A stretch of DNA of 64,000 nt from SIG452 sp045638525 (GTDB taxonomy: Bacteria; Bacillota; Clostridia; UMGS1840): contig JAZUBQ010000029.1 in the NCBI GenBank assembly GCA_045638525.1, positions 43,904 through 107,903 of the forward strand, in the 5' to 3' direction. Made by a program: the position numbers and the translations under genes. This document shows, piece by piece, positions 38,104-46,154 of the stretch (within the stretch, counting starts at the first letter, position 1; every line of letters starts with the position of its first letter). Under the pieces are notes generated by a model. It was not told where the DNA came from, did no database searches, and saw nothing but the letters and a program-made list of their open reading frames with translations.

Positions 38104-38943
38104 CTATTTTTTAAAGAACGCAATCGCCACAATACCGGGACCGGCATGAGTACCGATGGTGCTTCCCATCAGAATGGATTCATCCACTACATCACCATTT
38201 TGCCAGAAGTCTTTGGTTTGTTCCAAAAACAGTTTCATTCCATCATCACTCTGACCGCTGTGTCCGAATAATACGGGCTTTCTAAAGTCCACTTCCCCAA
38301 CCTTATTGATTTCATTGATGAGTGCCTGATTCCCCAGTTTTGCACCTCTCGCCTTTGCAATCTGATGAATTGCACCGTCATAAACCTGCACAATGGGTTT
38401 AATGTTCAGAAGTTCACCTGCCAAAGCTACCACGCCGGAGATTCTGCCACCCATTTTCAGATATTTCAACGTGTCTACCATAGCAATGATATACACATTT
38501 TCTTTTTCTTTATCTAAAATTTCTTTGATTTCTTTTGCGCTTTTTCCTTCTTCCAACAAACGGAATGCATACTCCACAATAACGCCGGAGCCAACGGCAA
38601 CATTACCGGAATCCACAACATGGATATTCTCAAATTCTTTTGCTGCAATACTTGCACTCTGGCAGGTTCCGGAAAGACCGGACGCAACCGTAATCACAAC
38701 TGCCTCATCCCCGGCGTCGGTCACTTCCTGATACACTTGACGAAATGCCTCGGGAGAAGGCTGACTGGTGGTGGGAAGCGCATCCGCTTTCACCAGTTTT
38801 TCATAAAATTCCTCGTTTGTGATGGTAACGCCATCAACGTATTCATCCTCGCCAAATCTCACATTCAAAGGAACCACAAGTGTTTGTTCCCGATAATGAA
38901 GCTGTAAATTTGCTGTTGAGTCAATAATAATTCTTGTTTTCAT
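38104..38943 (-). CDS. degV: DegV family fatty-acid-binding protein
   Basis: A 279-residue DegV/FakB-like protein, a family that binds fatty acids and, with FakA, presents them for phosphorylation. Family signatures: IIDSTANLQ at the start, LPTTSQPSPEAF, VASGLSGT, and THAGPGIVAIAF at the end. No FakA gene is visible in the window. It follows marR by 17 nt, so the MarR protein probably regulates it. Confidence 0.92.
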   Translation of the reverse strand: MKTRIIIDSTANLQLHYREQTLVVPLNVRFGEDEYVDGVTITNEEFYEKLVKADALPTTSQPSPEAFRQVYQEVTDAGDEAVVITVASGLSGTCQSASIAAKEFENIHVVDSGNVAVGSGVIVEYAFRLLEEGKSAKEIKEILDKEKENVYIIAMVDTLKYLKMGGRISGVVALAGELLNIKPIVQVYDGAIHQIAKARGAKLGNQALINEINKVGEVDFRKPVLFGHSGQSDDGMKLFLEQTKDFWQNGDVVDESILMGSTIGTHAGPGIVAIAFFKK

Positions 38944-38960
38944 TCTGATATCTCCTATAT

Positions 38961-39416
38961 TTAACCTTTTGGCAAACCTGTCTGATTGATTTTACTTAAA
39001 TTATCTGCAATCATTTGCAACGCAAAATAAAAATGATTCCGCTCTTCTTCACTCAAGCCGTTTCCGCCTTGTTCCACACCAAGATAAATCCGCTCCCGCA
39101 TGGCATTCGCAATTTCGGTTCCATTAGGAGTCAACTTGATTTTGGCACGATAGCCATTTGCTGTATTATTTTGTCTGGCTACAACATTTTTCTTTTCCAT
39201 TTCAGAAACCGCACGGGAAACCTCCGCCTTATCCTTATGGCAGATATCACACAAATTGGCTGAGGTAAGCCCCTCTTCATATTTAGAAAGAGCCACCAGA
39301 TATACCAGATAGCTTCCCTTCAACCCGTATGGCTTCAGTTCTTCTGCCGCAAGTTTGTTCAGTTCATAAGTCACTCTGGAAAGCCCTAATGTCAAAGCTT
39401 CAAATCGTTTTACCAT
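38961..39416 (-). CDS. MarR family transcriptional regulator
   Basis: A 151-residue winged-helix regulator. The recognition helix region reads LTSANLCDICHKDKAEVSRAV, followed by the wing (KKNVVARQNNTANGYRAKIKLT). The C-terminal helix forms the dimer interface. An open frame extends upstream to 39515, but the promoter and operator lie inside it. ATG 39416 with AAAGGTGAGG is therefore the start. It is first in an operon with degV and a HAD phosphatase and probably represses its own promoter. Confidence 0.92.
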   Translation of the reverse strand: MVKRFEALTLGLSRVTYELNKLAAEELKPYGLKGSYLVYLVALSKYEEGLTSANLCDICHKDKAEVSRAVSEMEKKNVVARQNNTANGYRAKIKLTPNGTEIANAMRERIYLGVEQGGNGLSEEERNHFYFALQMIADNLSKINQTGLPKG

Positions 39417-39442
39417 TCTGACCTCACCTTTACAAAAATAGA

Positions 39443-39462
39443 CTTGTTGACAAATCAACAAG
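39443..39462. promoter_or_regulatory. Probable MarR operator
   Basis: Perfect inverted repeat CTTGTTGA-4 bp-TCAACAAG, covering the transcription start (-10 ends at 39466). This position would block promoter clearance. A related GTTGA..TTCAAC repeat overlaps the -35. Confidence 0.72.
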
Positions 39463-39465
39463 CCT

Positions 39466-39494
39466 ATTATACCACGAAGACGTTGAACTGTCAA
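39466..39494 (-). promoter_or_regulatory. Promoter of the marR operon
   Basis: Minus strand: -35 TTGACA (39494-39489), 17-bp spacer, -10 TATAAT (39471-39466). Near-consensus, as expected for a repressed promoter. Confidence 0.88.
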
Positions 39495-39530
39495 CATCTT
39501 CGATAAAAAAATCAATTTTTTAGCAAAATC

Positions 39531-39965
39531 TTACAAAAATTTACGGATATCCATTGCCAGTTTTTCTTCTAAATCAATTAGTTTTTTGGTGATATTTTTG
39601 GAATCTTCATCCGCCGCCTGATATTCGTTTAAATACATATGCAGTGACTTCACGCCCATGTTGCAGCCGTCTGTCATCAAATCTGCCACAGTCTGGTCAG
39701 ATGCATTCATCATCAGCTTCACATTGGTTTTCATCCAGGACATCCCCTGCGCTATCATTGCAGGCTCTTTCCCCTCATCGTGATATTTGTCCAACAGCTT
39801 TTGCAAATCACCTTCCAAGCGTTCGTGCTGTTCTTTGCAGTCGGCCAAAAGTTTTTTCAGCTCCTGATTCTCAACCAATCCCAACACGTCCGACAGGGAA
39901 GAAATCCCCATTTTTACACCTGCATCACATTCTCTTAACAGCTTGATGGTATCTTGCTCTACCAT
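39531..39965 (-). CDS. Hypothetical helical-bundle protein
   Basis: A 144-residue, mainly alpha-helical protein without signal peptide or membrane segments. Long amphipathic helices with spaced Glu/His (KEQHERLEGDLQKLL) and Met-rich turns (AQGMSWMKTNVKLMM) suggest a ferritin-like four-helix bundle, but no metal-site pattern is certain. AAAGGAG precedes the ATG. A TATACT -10 lies just upstream, with no good -35. It is divergent from structured RNA copy 3, whose promoter starts 73 bp away. Confidence 0.6.
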   Translation of the reverse strand: MVEQDTIKLLRECDAGVKMGISSLSDVLGLVENQELKKLLADCKEQHERLEGDLQKLLDKYHDEGKEPAMIAQGMSWMKTNVKLMMNASDQTVADLMTDGCNMGVKSLHMYLNEYQAADEDSKNITKKLIDLEEKLAMDIRKFL

Positions 39966-40037
39966 GTTATATCAACTCCTTTTTTATTGAGTATAACAAA
40001 TGGCCAAAAGTTTTATTCCTACATAGTGAAAAAACTA

Positions 40038-40066
40038 TTGCATTTTTTATAAAACTATGTTATACT
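40038..40066 (+). promoter_or_regulatory. Promoter of structured RNA copy 3
   Basis: -35 TTGCAT (40038-40043), 17-bp spacer, -10 TATACT (40061-40066). The hexamers are identical to those of RNA copy 1. Confidence 0.87.
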
Positions 40067-40069
40067 GAG

Positions 40070-40270
40070 GATGCGAAATCAATTTAATAGCGTGGGATAG
40101 GAGTATTTTTATACCCTTTTTTCGATGTGTCAGTTTTTTCCTAAACTTTGCAAAAAATGCAAATTCCTGGGAAAAGCTGACATGGTTTATGCTCCATTCC
40201 TTTTTAAATTGGTTTCGCGACTATTGGAGTTTGCATTTTTATGCGTCTACTCCGGTAGGCGCATTTTTTT
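40070..40270 (+). ncRNA. Structured RNA family, copy 3 (stand-alone)
   Basis: About 200 nt. P1 pairs 40073-40087 with 40204-40218 (15 bp, one G-U). P2 is a small GTAT/ATAC hairpin, then CCC and a T-tract. P3 pairs 40128-40141 with 40169-40182 (14 bp, two G-U). Its 27-nt loop holds 40154-40167, which pairs with 40226-40239 (14 bp, one G-U) as a pseudoknot. The loop strand can alternatively pair locally (TTTGCA/TGCAAA). The terminator 40241-40250/40255-40264 has a UCCG loop and T7. No gene follows on this strand, so this copy is a free RNA. Confidence 0.8.
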
Positions 40271-40341
40271 ATACTATTTTGTAAACGATTGCAGATAAAT
40301 TGAACCTTCCATCAACGGGGCTGCGAAAGCAGAGAAAACAG

Positions 40342-40378
40342 AAAAACAGGTTGTCTCAAGTGAGACAACCTGTTTTTC
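40342..40378 (-). terminator. Terminator of the coaX-ECF-VTT operon
   Basis: Perfect stem AAAAACAGGTTGTCTC (40342-40357) with its complement (40362-40377), AAGT loop and T-run on the minus strand. Confidence 0.9.
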
Positions 40379-41050
40379 TTATTCTTCATCTTTATGACGG
40401 ATTTTATAAAAAATCAAGGAGCCAACCATCATCAAAATAGCGATGATAAAGGGAATCCAGAATTCTTTTGACATTGGGTTTTTCAGAGCATCCCCCATCA
40501 CCGAAAACGGAATCAAAGTTGGAACCATTGCCAGAAGAGACAGTCCCAAAAAGCTCCAATACCGATAGCCGGTGCATCCGCAAACCAAAGAAATCAGTTC
40601 TACAGGGAAAATATTGGAGGCTCGAAGTGCAAACAGTGTCACATTGTTTTTCTCGGTGTTTTCCATGAATTTTTTCACTTTTTTAGACCGTCGCACAATT
40701 TTTTCCACGAAATTTTTTCCAAGCTTTTTCCCAAGAAAAAAAGTGAGTGTTAACGTCAGCGATACTCCCAGAATATTTAACAGAATACTATACATGGGAG
40801 GAAACAAATTCCCCGTTAAAATATAACAAAAGGCAATGGGAATGAAAAACAACACCGATTTCACTGCATAAATCAGAAAAATGATACCGACTTCCACCAA
40901 CACATTTCCGCCGGCAAACTGAAAAACATCATCCGGTGTCAAACCGGTAATTTTTTTGGTTAACGTGTAAAGAAGCACAATCGAAATCGGCAGTAAGAGT
41001 ACGCCAATCCCAATCCACAAAAATGTTTTCTTTTTTCTGAATGCGTCCAT
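40379..41050 (-). CDS. VTT (TVP38/TMEM64, DedA-like) membrane protein
   Basis: A 223-residue integral membrane protein with about six hydrophobic stretches. It has the VTT-domain features: a re-entrant region IPIAFCYILTGNLFPP, a GKKLGKNFVEKIVRR amphipathic piece, and LRASNIFPVELISLVCG. Members are proposed lipid scramblases or transporters. It is third in an operon after coaX and an ECF S-component, 23 nt after the latter; a functional link is not evident. Confidence 0.85.
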   Translation of the reverse strand: MDAFRKKKTFLWIGIGVLLLPISIVLLYTLTKKITGLTPDDVFQFAGGNVLVEVGIIFLIYAVKSVLFFIPIAFCYILTGNLFPPMYSILLNILGVSLTLTLTFFLGKKLGKNFVEKIVRRSKKVKKFMENTEKNNVTLFALRASNIFPVELISLVCGCTGYRYWSFLGLSLLAMVPTLIPFSVMGDALKNPMSKEFWIPFIIAILMMVGSLIFYKIRHKDEE

Positions 41051-41073
41051 AGATCAATTTCCGCCTTTCAGGT

Positions 41074-41667
41074 CTATTTTTGTTTGTTACTGATTGCTAA
41101 AAGTCTTACAATTACAGGGCTTAAAACTAAATTGAAGGCAAGTTCCACCGGAAAATTGATACCAACTAAGCCAAACATAGCATATTTTGCAACGTCGCCG
41201 CCATAGCCTGCAGCTTGTGCCCAGGAAGCAACTGTTTCCATAAAAAATAAGGAACAGCCTACCAAAAATACACCTGTATTGACCACCGGACAAATCACTG
41301 CCGCAACCACAACCGCAAGATAACGGTTATATTTTTTGAAAATCTGATATCCCAAGCCGGACAAAATACCGCAAAGAATCCCCTTTACCAAAACGGTAAT
41401 GATAGTTCCGGGAACGTTGACTGCAAAAAATGCAGCGGCATCTCCGCTTAACAAAACGGTAACACCAAACACCAATCCCAACCATCCGCCAATGCCAACA
41501 CCGCAGGTTGCCGCACCGATTACAATGGGAATTAACACCAGAGAAATGGAGAAAGGACCAAATCGAATAAAACTTCCCATCAGCTGAAGCACAACCACCA
41601 AGGCTGTCAACAGTGCACCCAACACCATTTTTCTTGTTTTATACTGATTATTTGTTATTGTATTCAT
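41074..41667 (-). CDS. ECF transporter S-component, probably pantothenate (PanT-like)
   Basis: A 197-residue membrane protein with about six hydrophobic segments and no ATPase, as expected for the substrate-binding subunit of a group II ECF vitamin transporter sharing an energising module encoded elsewhere. Seen: TRKMVLGALLTALVVVLQL in the first helix, typical of S-components. It starts 18 nt after coaX, which encodes pantothenate kinase, so pantothenate is the most likely substrate. Confidence in the family is high, in the substrate moderate. Confidence 0.82.
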   Translation of the reverse strand: MNTITNNQYKTRKMVLGALLTALVVVLQLMGSFIRFGPFSISLVLIPIVIGAATCGVGIGGWLGLVFGVTVLLSGDAAAFFAVNVPGTIITVLVKGILCGILSGLGYQIFKKYNRYLAVVVAAVICPVVNTGVFLVGCSLFFMETVASWAQAAGYGGDVAKYAMFGLVGINFPVELAFNLVLSPVIVRLLAISNKQK

Positions 41668-41685
41668 TTTAAAAATCCTCCTAAA

Positions 41686-42456
41686 TCAGTCTTTCACATT
41701 CATCTGATACACCAGATTCAAACCGGTGAGCAACAGATTTTCATTATAAACAATTTCCCGTTTACAATGAGGAATGATGTATCTGGCGTGACCTCCGGTT
41801 GCCACAACGGTGGCAGAAGTGCCAAGCTCGTCCATAAAGCGTTCAATCATTCCGTCAATCATAGATGCCCAACCGTAAACCATTCCGGATTTCATAGAAT
41901 CCACCGTATTGGTTCCGATAACTTTTTTAGGATTTTCCAGATTGATTCCCAAAAGCTGTGCTGCATTCTGAGAAAGTGCATTTAAGGAAATACCAACACC
42001 GGGTGCAATGGCACCGCCACGGATATTCCCCTTTTCATCGGTAACAGACATCGTGGTTGCAGTCCCCATATCAATCACAATCACGGCACCACTGTATAAA
42101 TGCCGTGCCGCCACATTGTCTACCACAATGTCCGACCCGAGCTGAGAGGGATTGTCGATTAAAATGTTTAACCCTGTTTTGATTCCGGGACCCACAATTA
42201 ACGGCTCTTGTCCGATGGTTTTTGCAACTGCTTTTGCAATCACGTTGGTAACGGGCGGAACCACACTGGAAATAATTCCGCCTGAGAAATCTTCCCCTTT
42301 CATTTGATAAAGACTTAAGATTTCCCGAAAATAGATGGCGTATTGATCTTCGGTACGGCACCCTTCGGTTGCCATCCTGGATACAAACTGCACCTGGTTT
42401 TCGTGGATGGCTCCAATGACAATGTTGGAGTTTCCCACATCAATTGCTAAAATCAT
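41686..42456 (-). CDS. coaX: Type III pantothenate kinase
   Basis: A 256-residue enzyme phosphorylating pantothenate, the first step of CoA synthesis, with the type III (CoaX) ASKHA fold. The motifs are phosphate-1 DVGNSNIVIG at the N-terminus, GPGIKTGL, the catalytic-Asp region GSDIVVDNVAA, and VIDMGTATT. ATG 42456 with AAAGGA upstream is preferred over GTG 42474. First of the coaX-ECF-VTT unit. A TATAAT at 42550-42545 without a good -35 and a TCCCG/CGGGA hairpin at 42480-42494 lie upstream. Confidence 0.95.
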   Translation of the reverse strand: MILAIDVGNSNIVIGAIHENQVQFVSRMATEGCRTEDQYAIYFREILSLYQMKGEDFSGGIISSVVPPVTNVIAKAVAKTIGQEPLIVGPGIKTGLNILIDNPSQLGSDIVVDNVAARHLYSGAVIVIDMGTATTMSVTDEKGNIRGGAIAPGVGISLNALSQNAAQLLGINLENPKKVIGTNTVDSMKSGMVYGWASMIDGMIERFMDELGTSATVVATGGHARYIIPHCKREIVYNENLLLTGLNLVYQMNVKD

Positions 42457-42577
42457 AGCCAAAATTCCTTTCACTACTGCTCCCGCTTTCGGGATGCAAT
42501 GTATTTAAAAATTTTTTTACTGTTTTTGCAATGAATTATATTTAATTATAGCTTAGTATTTACTGTTTTTCTTGAAA

Positions 42578-43840
42578 TTATATATCTTTTTTCACACGGA
42601 GAGTTCGTCTGATTTTTGCCTTCCGACGCTGTTTTTTCTTGCGTTCGGCATCTAAAATGTAATAAACCACCACGCAAAGGATAAACAAAACAAACAGCAG
42701 AAGAATCATCAAAATTGTTTTTAACACATTGTAGAAAGTGATTTTTTTCACCGCAACACCGTAAAGCGGAATCTGAAACAGTTCTTCTCCTTCCACGTTG
42801 ACGGTTACTGTTGCAAGATATTCTTTTGCAGTTGGATAGGATTTTTTCACATCATAGCGAAAATCCAACTGTTCCAGCCCCGTTCCGTTGGGAAGCATAA
42901 CTTCCACATCTTCTTCCAGGGTGAAATCCACCTGTCCGATAGATCCAAACCATCCTGCCAATTTAGCAACGGGAGGTTGCAACTGTTCTTTGGTGATTTT
43001 TGTTTTGTAATAATTTTCATAACAAAAATCCAGAAGCTTGGCGGCATCGGCATATTTATTGTCCGGATTGACACAATCCATCACAACGCAAATCAGCTCC
43101 AGACTTCCACGCTTGGTTTCCACCACCATCGTGTTGTTCGCCTGACTGGTATAGCCGTTTTTCCCAAACACGGCATACTCATAGTAGTGTGTGCCCTGCT
43201 TCAGCATTGCATTCTGATTGGCAAGTGCACGTTCCTCCGTTTGAAGATTGGTGGGTGACATAATGTATAACACTGTGCCGGAAATTTTCACAAAATCCGG
43301 GTATTTCATCGCTTCTCTGGTAATTAACGCCATATCGCGAGGTGAGGTATAGTGACTTTCATCGTGAAGCCCGTGGGGATTGACAAAATGGGTATTTACG
43401 GCACCGATTTCTTTTGCCTTCAAATTCATCATTTCCACAAACTTTTCTTCGCTTCCGGCAATATTTTCCGCAATGGCAACCGCACAGTCGTTGGCAGATT
43501 CCAGCATCAAACCGTACAAAGCTTCTTCCAGAGTGAGAACCTCACCGGGTTTTAATGCAATATGGCTGGTTCCGCTGACCGAATAAACAGCGTGTTCACT
43601 AACGGTCAAAACATCGGTCAGCTTCCCGTTTTCCAGCGCCAGAAGAGCCGTCATAATTTTGGTAATACTGGCAGGAAAAATTTTTTCTTCCATATTTTTC
43701 TGATACAGAATCTGCCCGGTAGAAACCTCCATTACGATGGCTCCCCGAGGGGCTATTTCAAAGTCAGGCACCGGCCCCATTGCACTCGCAATGCCCAGTG
43801 TCAACAAAAAACAAATCAATATACAAACAAGTTTTTTCAC
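42578..43840 (-). CDS. dacF: D-alanyl-D-alanine carboxypeptidase (S11) with altered KTG motif
   Basis: A 420-residue penicillin-binding protein that trims peptidoglycan pentapeptides. It has an N-terminal signal peptide (to about SAMG, residue 22). The S11 motifs are SITK (nucleophile Ser) and SAN; the third motif reads KNG in place of KTG (FGKNGYTSQ). An all-beta C-terminal domain and a C-terminal transmembrane helix with a very basic tail follow, unlike the amphipathic anchor usual for DacA. The start is GTG 43840, with GGAGA upstream. Monocistronic; divergent from murA. Confidence 0.88.
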   Translation of the reverse strand: MKKLVCILICFLLTLGIASAMGPVPDFEIAPRGAIVMEVSTGQILYQKNMEEKIFPASITKIMTALLALENGKLTDVLTVSEHAVYSVSGTSHIALKPGEVLTLEEALYGLMLESANDCAVAIAENIAGSEEKFVEMMNLKAKEIGAVNTHFVNPHGLHDESHYTSPRDMALITREAMKYPDFVKISGTVLYIMSPTNLQTEERALANQNAMLKQGTHYYEYAVFGKNGYTSQANNTMVVETKRGSLELICVVMDCVNPDNKYADAAKLLDFCYENYYKTKITKEQLQPPVAKLAGWFGSIGQVDFTLEEDVEVMLPNGTGLEQLDFRYDVKKSYPTAKEYLATVTVNVEGEELFQIPLYGVAVKKITFYNVLKTILMILLLFVLFILCVVVYYILDAERKKKQRRKAKIRRTLRVKKDI

Positions 43841-43888
43841 ATTGAATCTCCATAGTTATAAAATTTAACTCGCACTAAGTTATCATAT

Positions 43889-43917
43889 AGTATAGCACAA
43901 TATTTTTCCATTTGCAA
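43889..43917 (-). promoter_or_regulatory. Promoter of dacF
   Basis: Minus strand: -35 TTGCAA (43917-43912), 17-bp spacer, -10 TATACT (43894-43889). Confidence 0.8.
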
Positions 43918-43999
43918 GAAATTTGAAAATTTTTTTGTTGATTTTGGTATAAAATAAAAAAAATACAAAAAAAGACTTTATTTTTTGGGGGAGCTGTGC

Positions 44000-44047
44000 T
44001 ATAATGAAAAAAAGACTGTAAACCGATCAGCAAACGGTCGGTTTTTC
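44000..44047 (+). promoter_or_regulatory. murA -10 and leader hairpin (possible attenuator)
   Basis: A TATAAT -10 (44000-44005) has only a weak -35 (TTTATT, 43977-43982). Directly after the start point the leader forms AAACCGA (44020-44026) with TCGGTTT (44038-44044), followed by a T-run: a minimal terminator just ahead of murA. Confidence 0.55.
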
Positions 44048-44081
44048 TCAGCAATGATTTATGGAAGGTGTGATCCATACT

Positions 44082-45335
44082 TTGGAAAAATATGTCATCA
44101 ACGGCGGATTCCCGCTGCGGGGTGAAGTTACCATCAGCGGTGCAAAAAACGTTGCAGTTGCTATGATTCCCGCGGCTTTACTTTCGGATACGCCCTGTAT
44201 TTTGGAAAATGTGCCGGACATTTCTGATGTTCGGATTATGATTGATATTTTAAAAAGACTGAATGTAGATGTGTTCTATAAAGAACCCGGAGTTCTGGTG
44301 ATTGATTCGTCGGCCATTTCAGGCACAACCGTTCCTTATGAACTGGCAACCAAAATGAGAGCTTCCTATTATTTTCTGGGAGCGCTGCTTGGCAAATATC
44401 ATCACGCGGAAGTTGCCCTGCCCGGCGGATGCAATCTGGGGAATCGTCCCATTGACCAACACATCAAAGGATTTGAAGCTTTGGGAGCAGAAACCGAACT
44501 CAAAGGCGGTGCCATTATTGCAAAGGCTACCGAGCTGGTTGGTTCTTCTGTATTTTTCGATCAGGTATCGGTTGGTGCCACCATTAACGTAATGCTTTGT
44601 GCTTGTAAGGCAAAAGGTACCACCATCATTGAAAATGCTGCAAAAGAGCCTCACATTGTTGACATTGCAAACTTTTTGAATTCTATGGGTGCCAAAATCA
44701 AAGGTGCCGGAACCGACACCATTAAAATCGTGGGTGTATCGGAATTAAAAGGCTCTTGCTATTCCATCATTCCCGACCAGATTGAAGCAGGAACCTATAT
44801 GGTAATGGCTGCGGCAACCAAGGGAGATGTCCTTGTAAAAAATGTAATTCCCCGTCATATGGAATGTTTAACCGCAAAACTCAACGAAATGGGAATCGGA
44901 ATCGAAGAAGGTGACGATGCCATTCGTGTTTATTATAAAAAACGTCCGAAAAAAGCAATGGTAAAAACCTTGCCTTACCCCGGTTTCCCCACCGATATGC
45001 AACCTTTGATTGTCACTTTGTTAAGCGTGGCCGAAGGCACCAGCACCGTCAAAGAAACCGTGTGGGATTCCCGTTTTAAATTTATTGACGAACTGAAAAA
45101 AATGGGAGCTGACATCAATGTCAGTGGAAACACTGCTATGATTACCGGTGTAGACGAGCTGTATCCCGCTCCCGTCAAAGCTACCGACCTTCGTGCCGGT
45201 GCTGCTGCAGTCATTGCAGGGTTGATGGCAAGAGGCACCACCGAAGTATACGATATTTTCCATGTGGAACGCGGATACGAAAAAATTGTTGAAAAAATCA
45301 AAGGTTTGGGCGGAGATATCAAAAAAGAAGTATAG
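44082..45335 (+). CDS. murA: UDP-GlcNAc 1-carboxyvinyltransferase
   Basis: A 417-residue enzyme making the first committed peptidoglycan precursor from UDP-GlcNAc and PEP; the target of fosfomycin. The catalytic Cys lies in LPGGCNLGNRPIDQH (a fosfomycin-sensitive Cys, not Asp). N-terminal ING and SGAKN motifs bind substrate. TTG 44082 gives the standard start EKYVINGG and has GGAAGGTG about ten bases upstream; ATG 44061 has no ribosome site. First of the unit murA-walJ-rlmH. Confidence 0.96.
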   Translation: MEKYVINGGFPLRGEVTISGAKNVAVAMIPAALLSDTPCILENVPDISDVRIMIDILKRLNVDVFYKEPGVLVIDSSAISGTTVPYELATKMRASYYFLGALLGKYHHAEVALPGGCNLGNRPIDQHIKGFEALGAETELKGGAIIAKATELVGSSVFFDQVSVGATINVMLCACKAKGTTIIENAAKEPHIVDIANFLNSMGAKIKGAGTDTIKIVGVSELKGSCYSIIPDQIEAGTYMVMAAATKGDVLVKNVIPRHMECLTAKLNEMGIGIEEGDDAIRVYYKKRPKKAMVKTLPYPGFPTDMQPLIVTLLSVAEGTSTVKETVWDSRFKFIDELKKMGADINVSGNTAMITGVDELYPAPVKATDLRAGAAAVIAGLMARGTTEVYDIFHVERGYEKIVEKIKGLGGDIKKEV

Positions 45336-45359
45336 CACATCCGCCAAAAAAAGAAATCT

Positions 45360-46154
45360 ATGGAGTCACTCAAATTTTGTCCGTTATTCTCCGGAAGCAA
45401 CGGAAATTCAATTTTTATTTCATATCAAAACACCCGTATCTTGATTGACTGCGGGTGCAGTTTTAAAAAAATCAAAGAAACACTACATAGCATTGGGGAA
45501 GACATTTCCCGTTTGGATGCCGTGTTTTTAACACACAGCCACTCTGACCATACGTCAGCACTTCCCATGATTTTAAAAAATCTGGATGTCAAGGTTTGCG
45601 GCTCTAAAGGTACCCTCATTGAGCTGTACCCTAAAATCTGTGACTACACCGACAACATTTTCCAGATTGGTCAAAATCAAAATGTGGGTGTGTTGGATTT
45701 GCAAGTGGAGTCCTTCCCCGTTCCTCACGATGCCTGTCAAACACTGGGATACAACATATCCAACGGAAATCGCACTCTCAGCATCCTGACCGATGTGGGA
45801 TATCTGGCAGACAATCTGTATACCGACGTCAAAGGAAAAGATTTGGTATTCTTAGAGTCCAATCACGACCTTAACGCATTGGAAAACTGTTCCTACCCGT
45901 TGCACCTAAAGCAACGAATTCGTGGAGACGGCGGGCATTTATCCAATGAAAATGCAGGAAAATTTGCAACCCATCTGGTAAACGGCGGCACTAAAAAAAT
46001 CATTTTGGGACATTTAAGCGGTGAAGCCAACACAACCGAATTGGCCTACGAAACCGTAAAGGATGTATTAAACCAACAATCCATTGTGGCAAACCGTGAT
46101 GTGATACTCTCCGTATCAGAACGCGGAGCTTTGGGAGAAACGGTGTTGTTATGA
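45360..46154 (+). CDS. walJ: MBL-fold hydrolase, WalJ/YycJ type
   Basis: A 264-residue metallo-beta-lactamase-fold protein. The metal motif is THSHSDH, with later His/Asp ligands in PVPHDA, LTDVGY and LESNHD. The N-terminal PLFSGSNGNSIFI matches YycJ, a dsDNA exonuclease-like protein linked to cell-wall signalling and DNA repair. In many Firmicutes walJ neighbours rlmH, as here: the two genes overlap by 4 nt. No WalKR genes are present in the window. Confidence 0.9.
   Translation: MESLKFCPLFSGSNGNSIFISYQNTRILIDCGCSFKKIKETLHSIGEDISRLDAVFLTHSHSDHTSALPMILKNLDVKVCGSKGTLIELYPKICDYTDNIFQIGQNQNVGVLDLQVESFPVPHDACQTLGYNISNGNRTLSILTDVGYLADNLYTDVKGKDLVFLESNHDLNALENCSYPLHLKQRIRGDGGHLSNENAGKFATHLVNGGTKKIILGHLSGEANTTELAYETVKDVLNQQSIVANRDVILSVSERGALGETVLL

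Noticed and set aside
40070..40270. Assignment of the RNA family to 6S RNA or a known metabolite riboswitch
   Set aside because: The pseudoknot-based plan, the lack of a long 6S-type open-bubble hairpin, and unrelated downstream genes do not match the classes I can recall; no search could be run.
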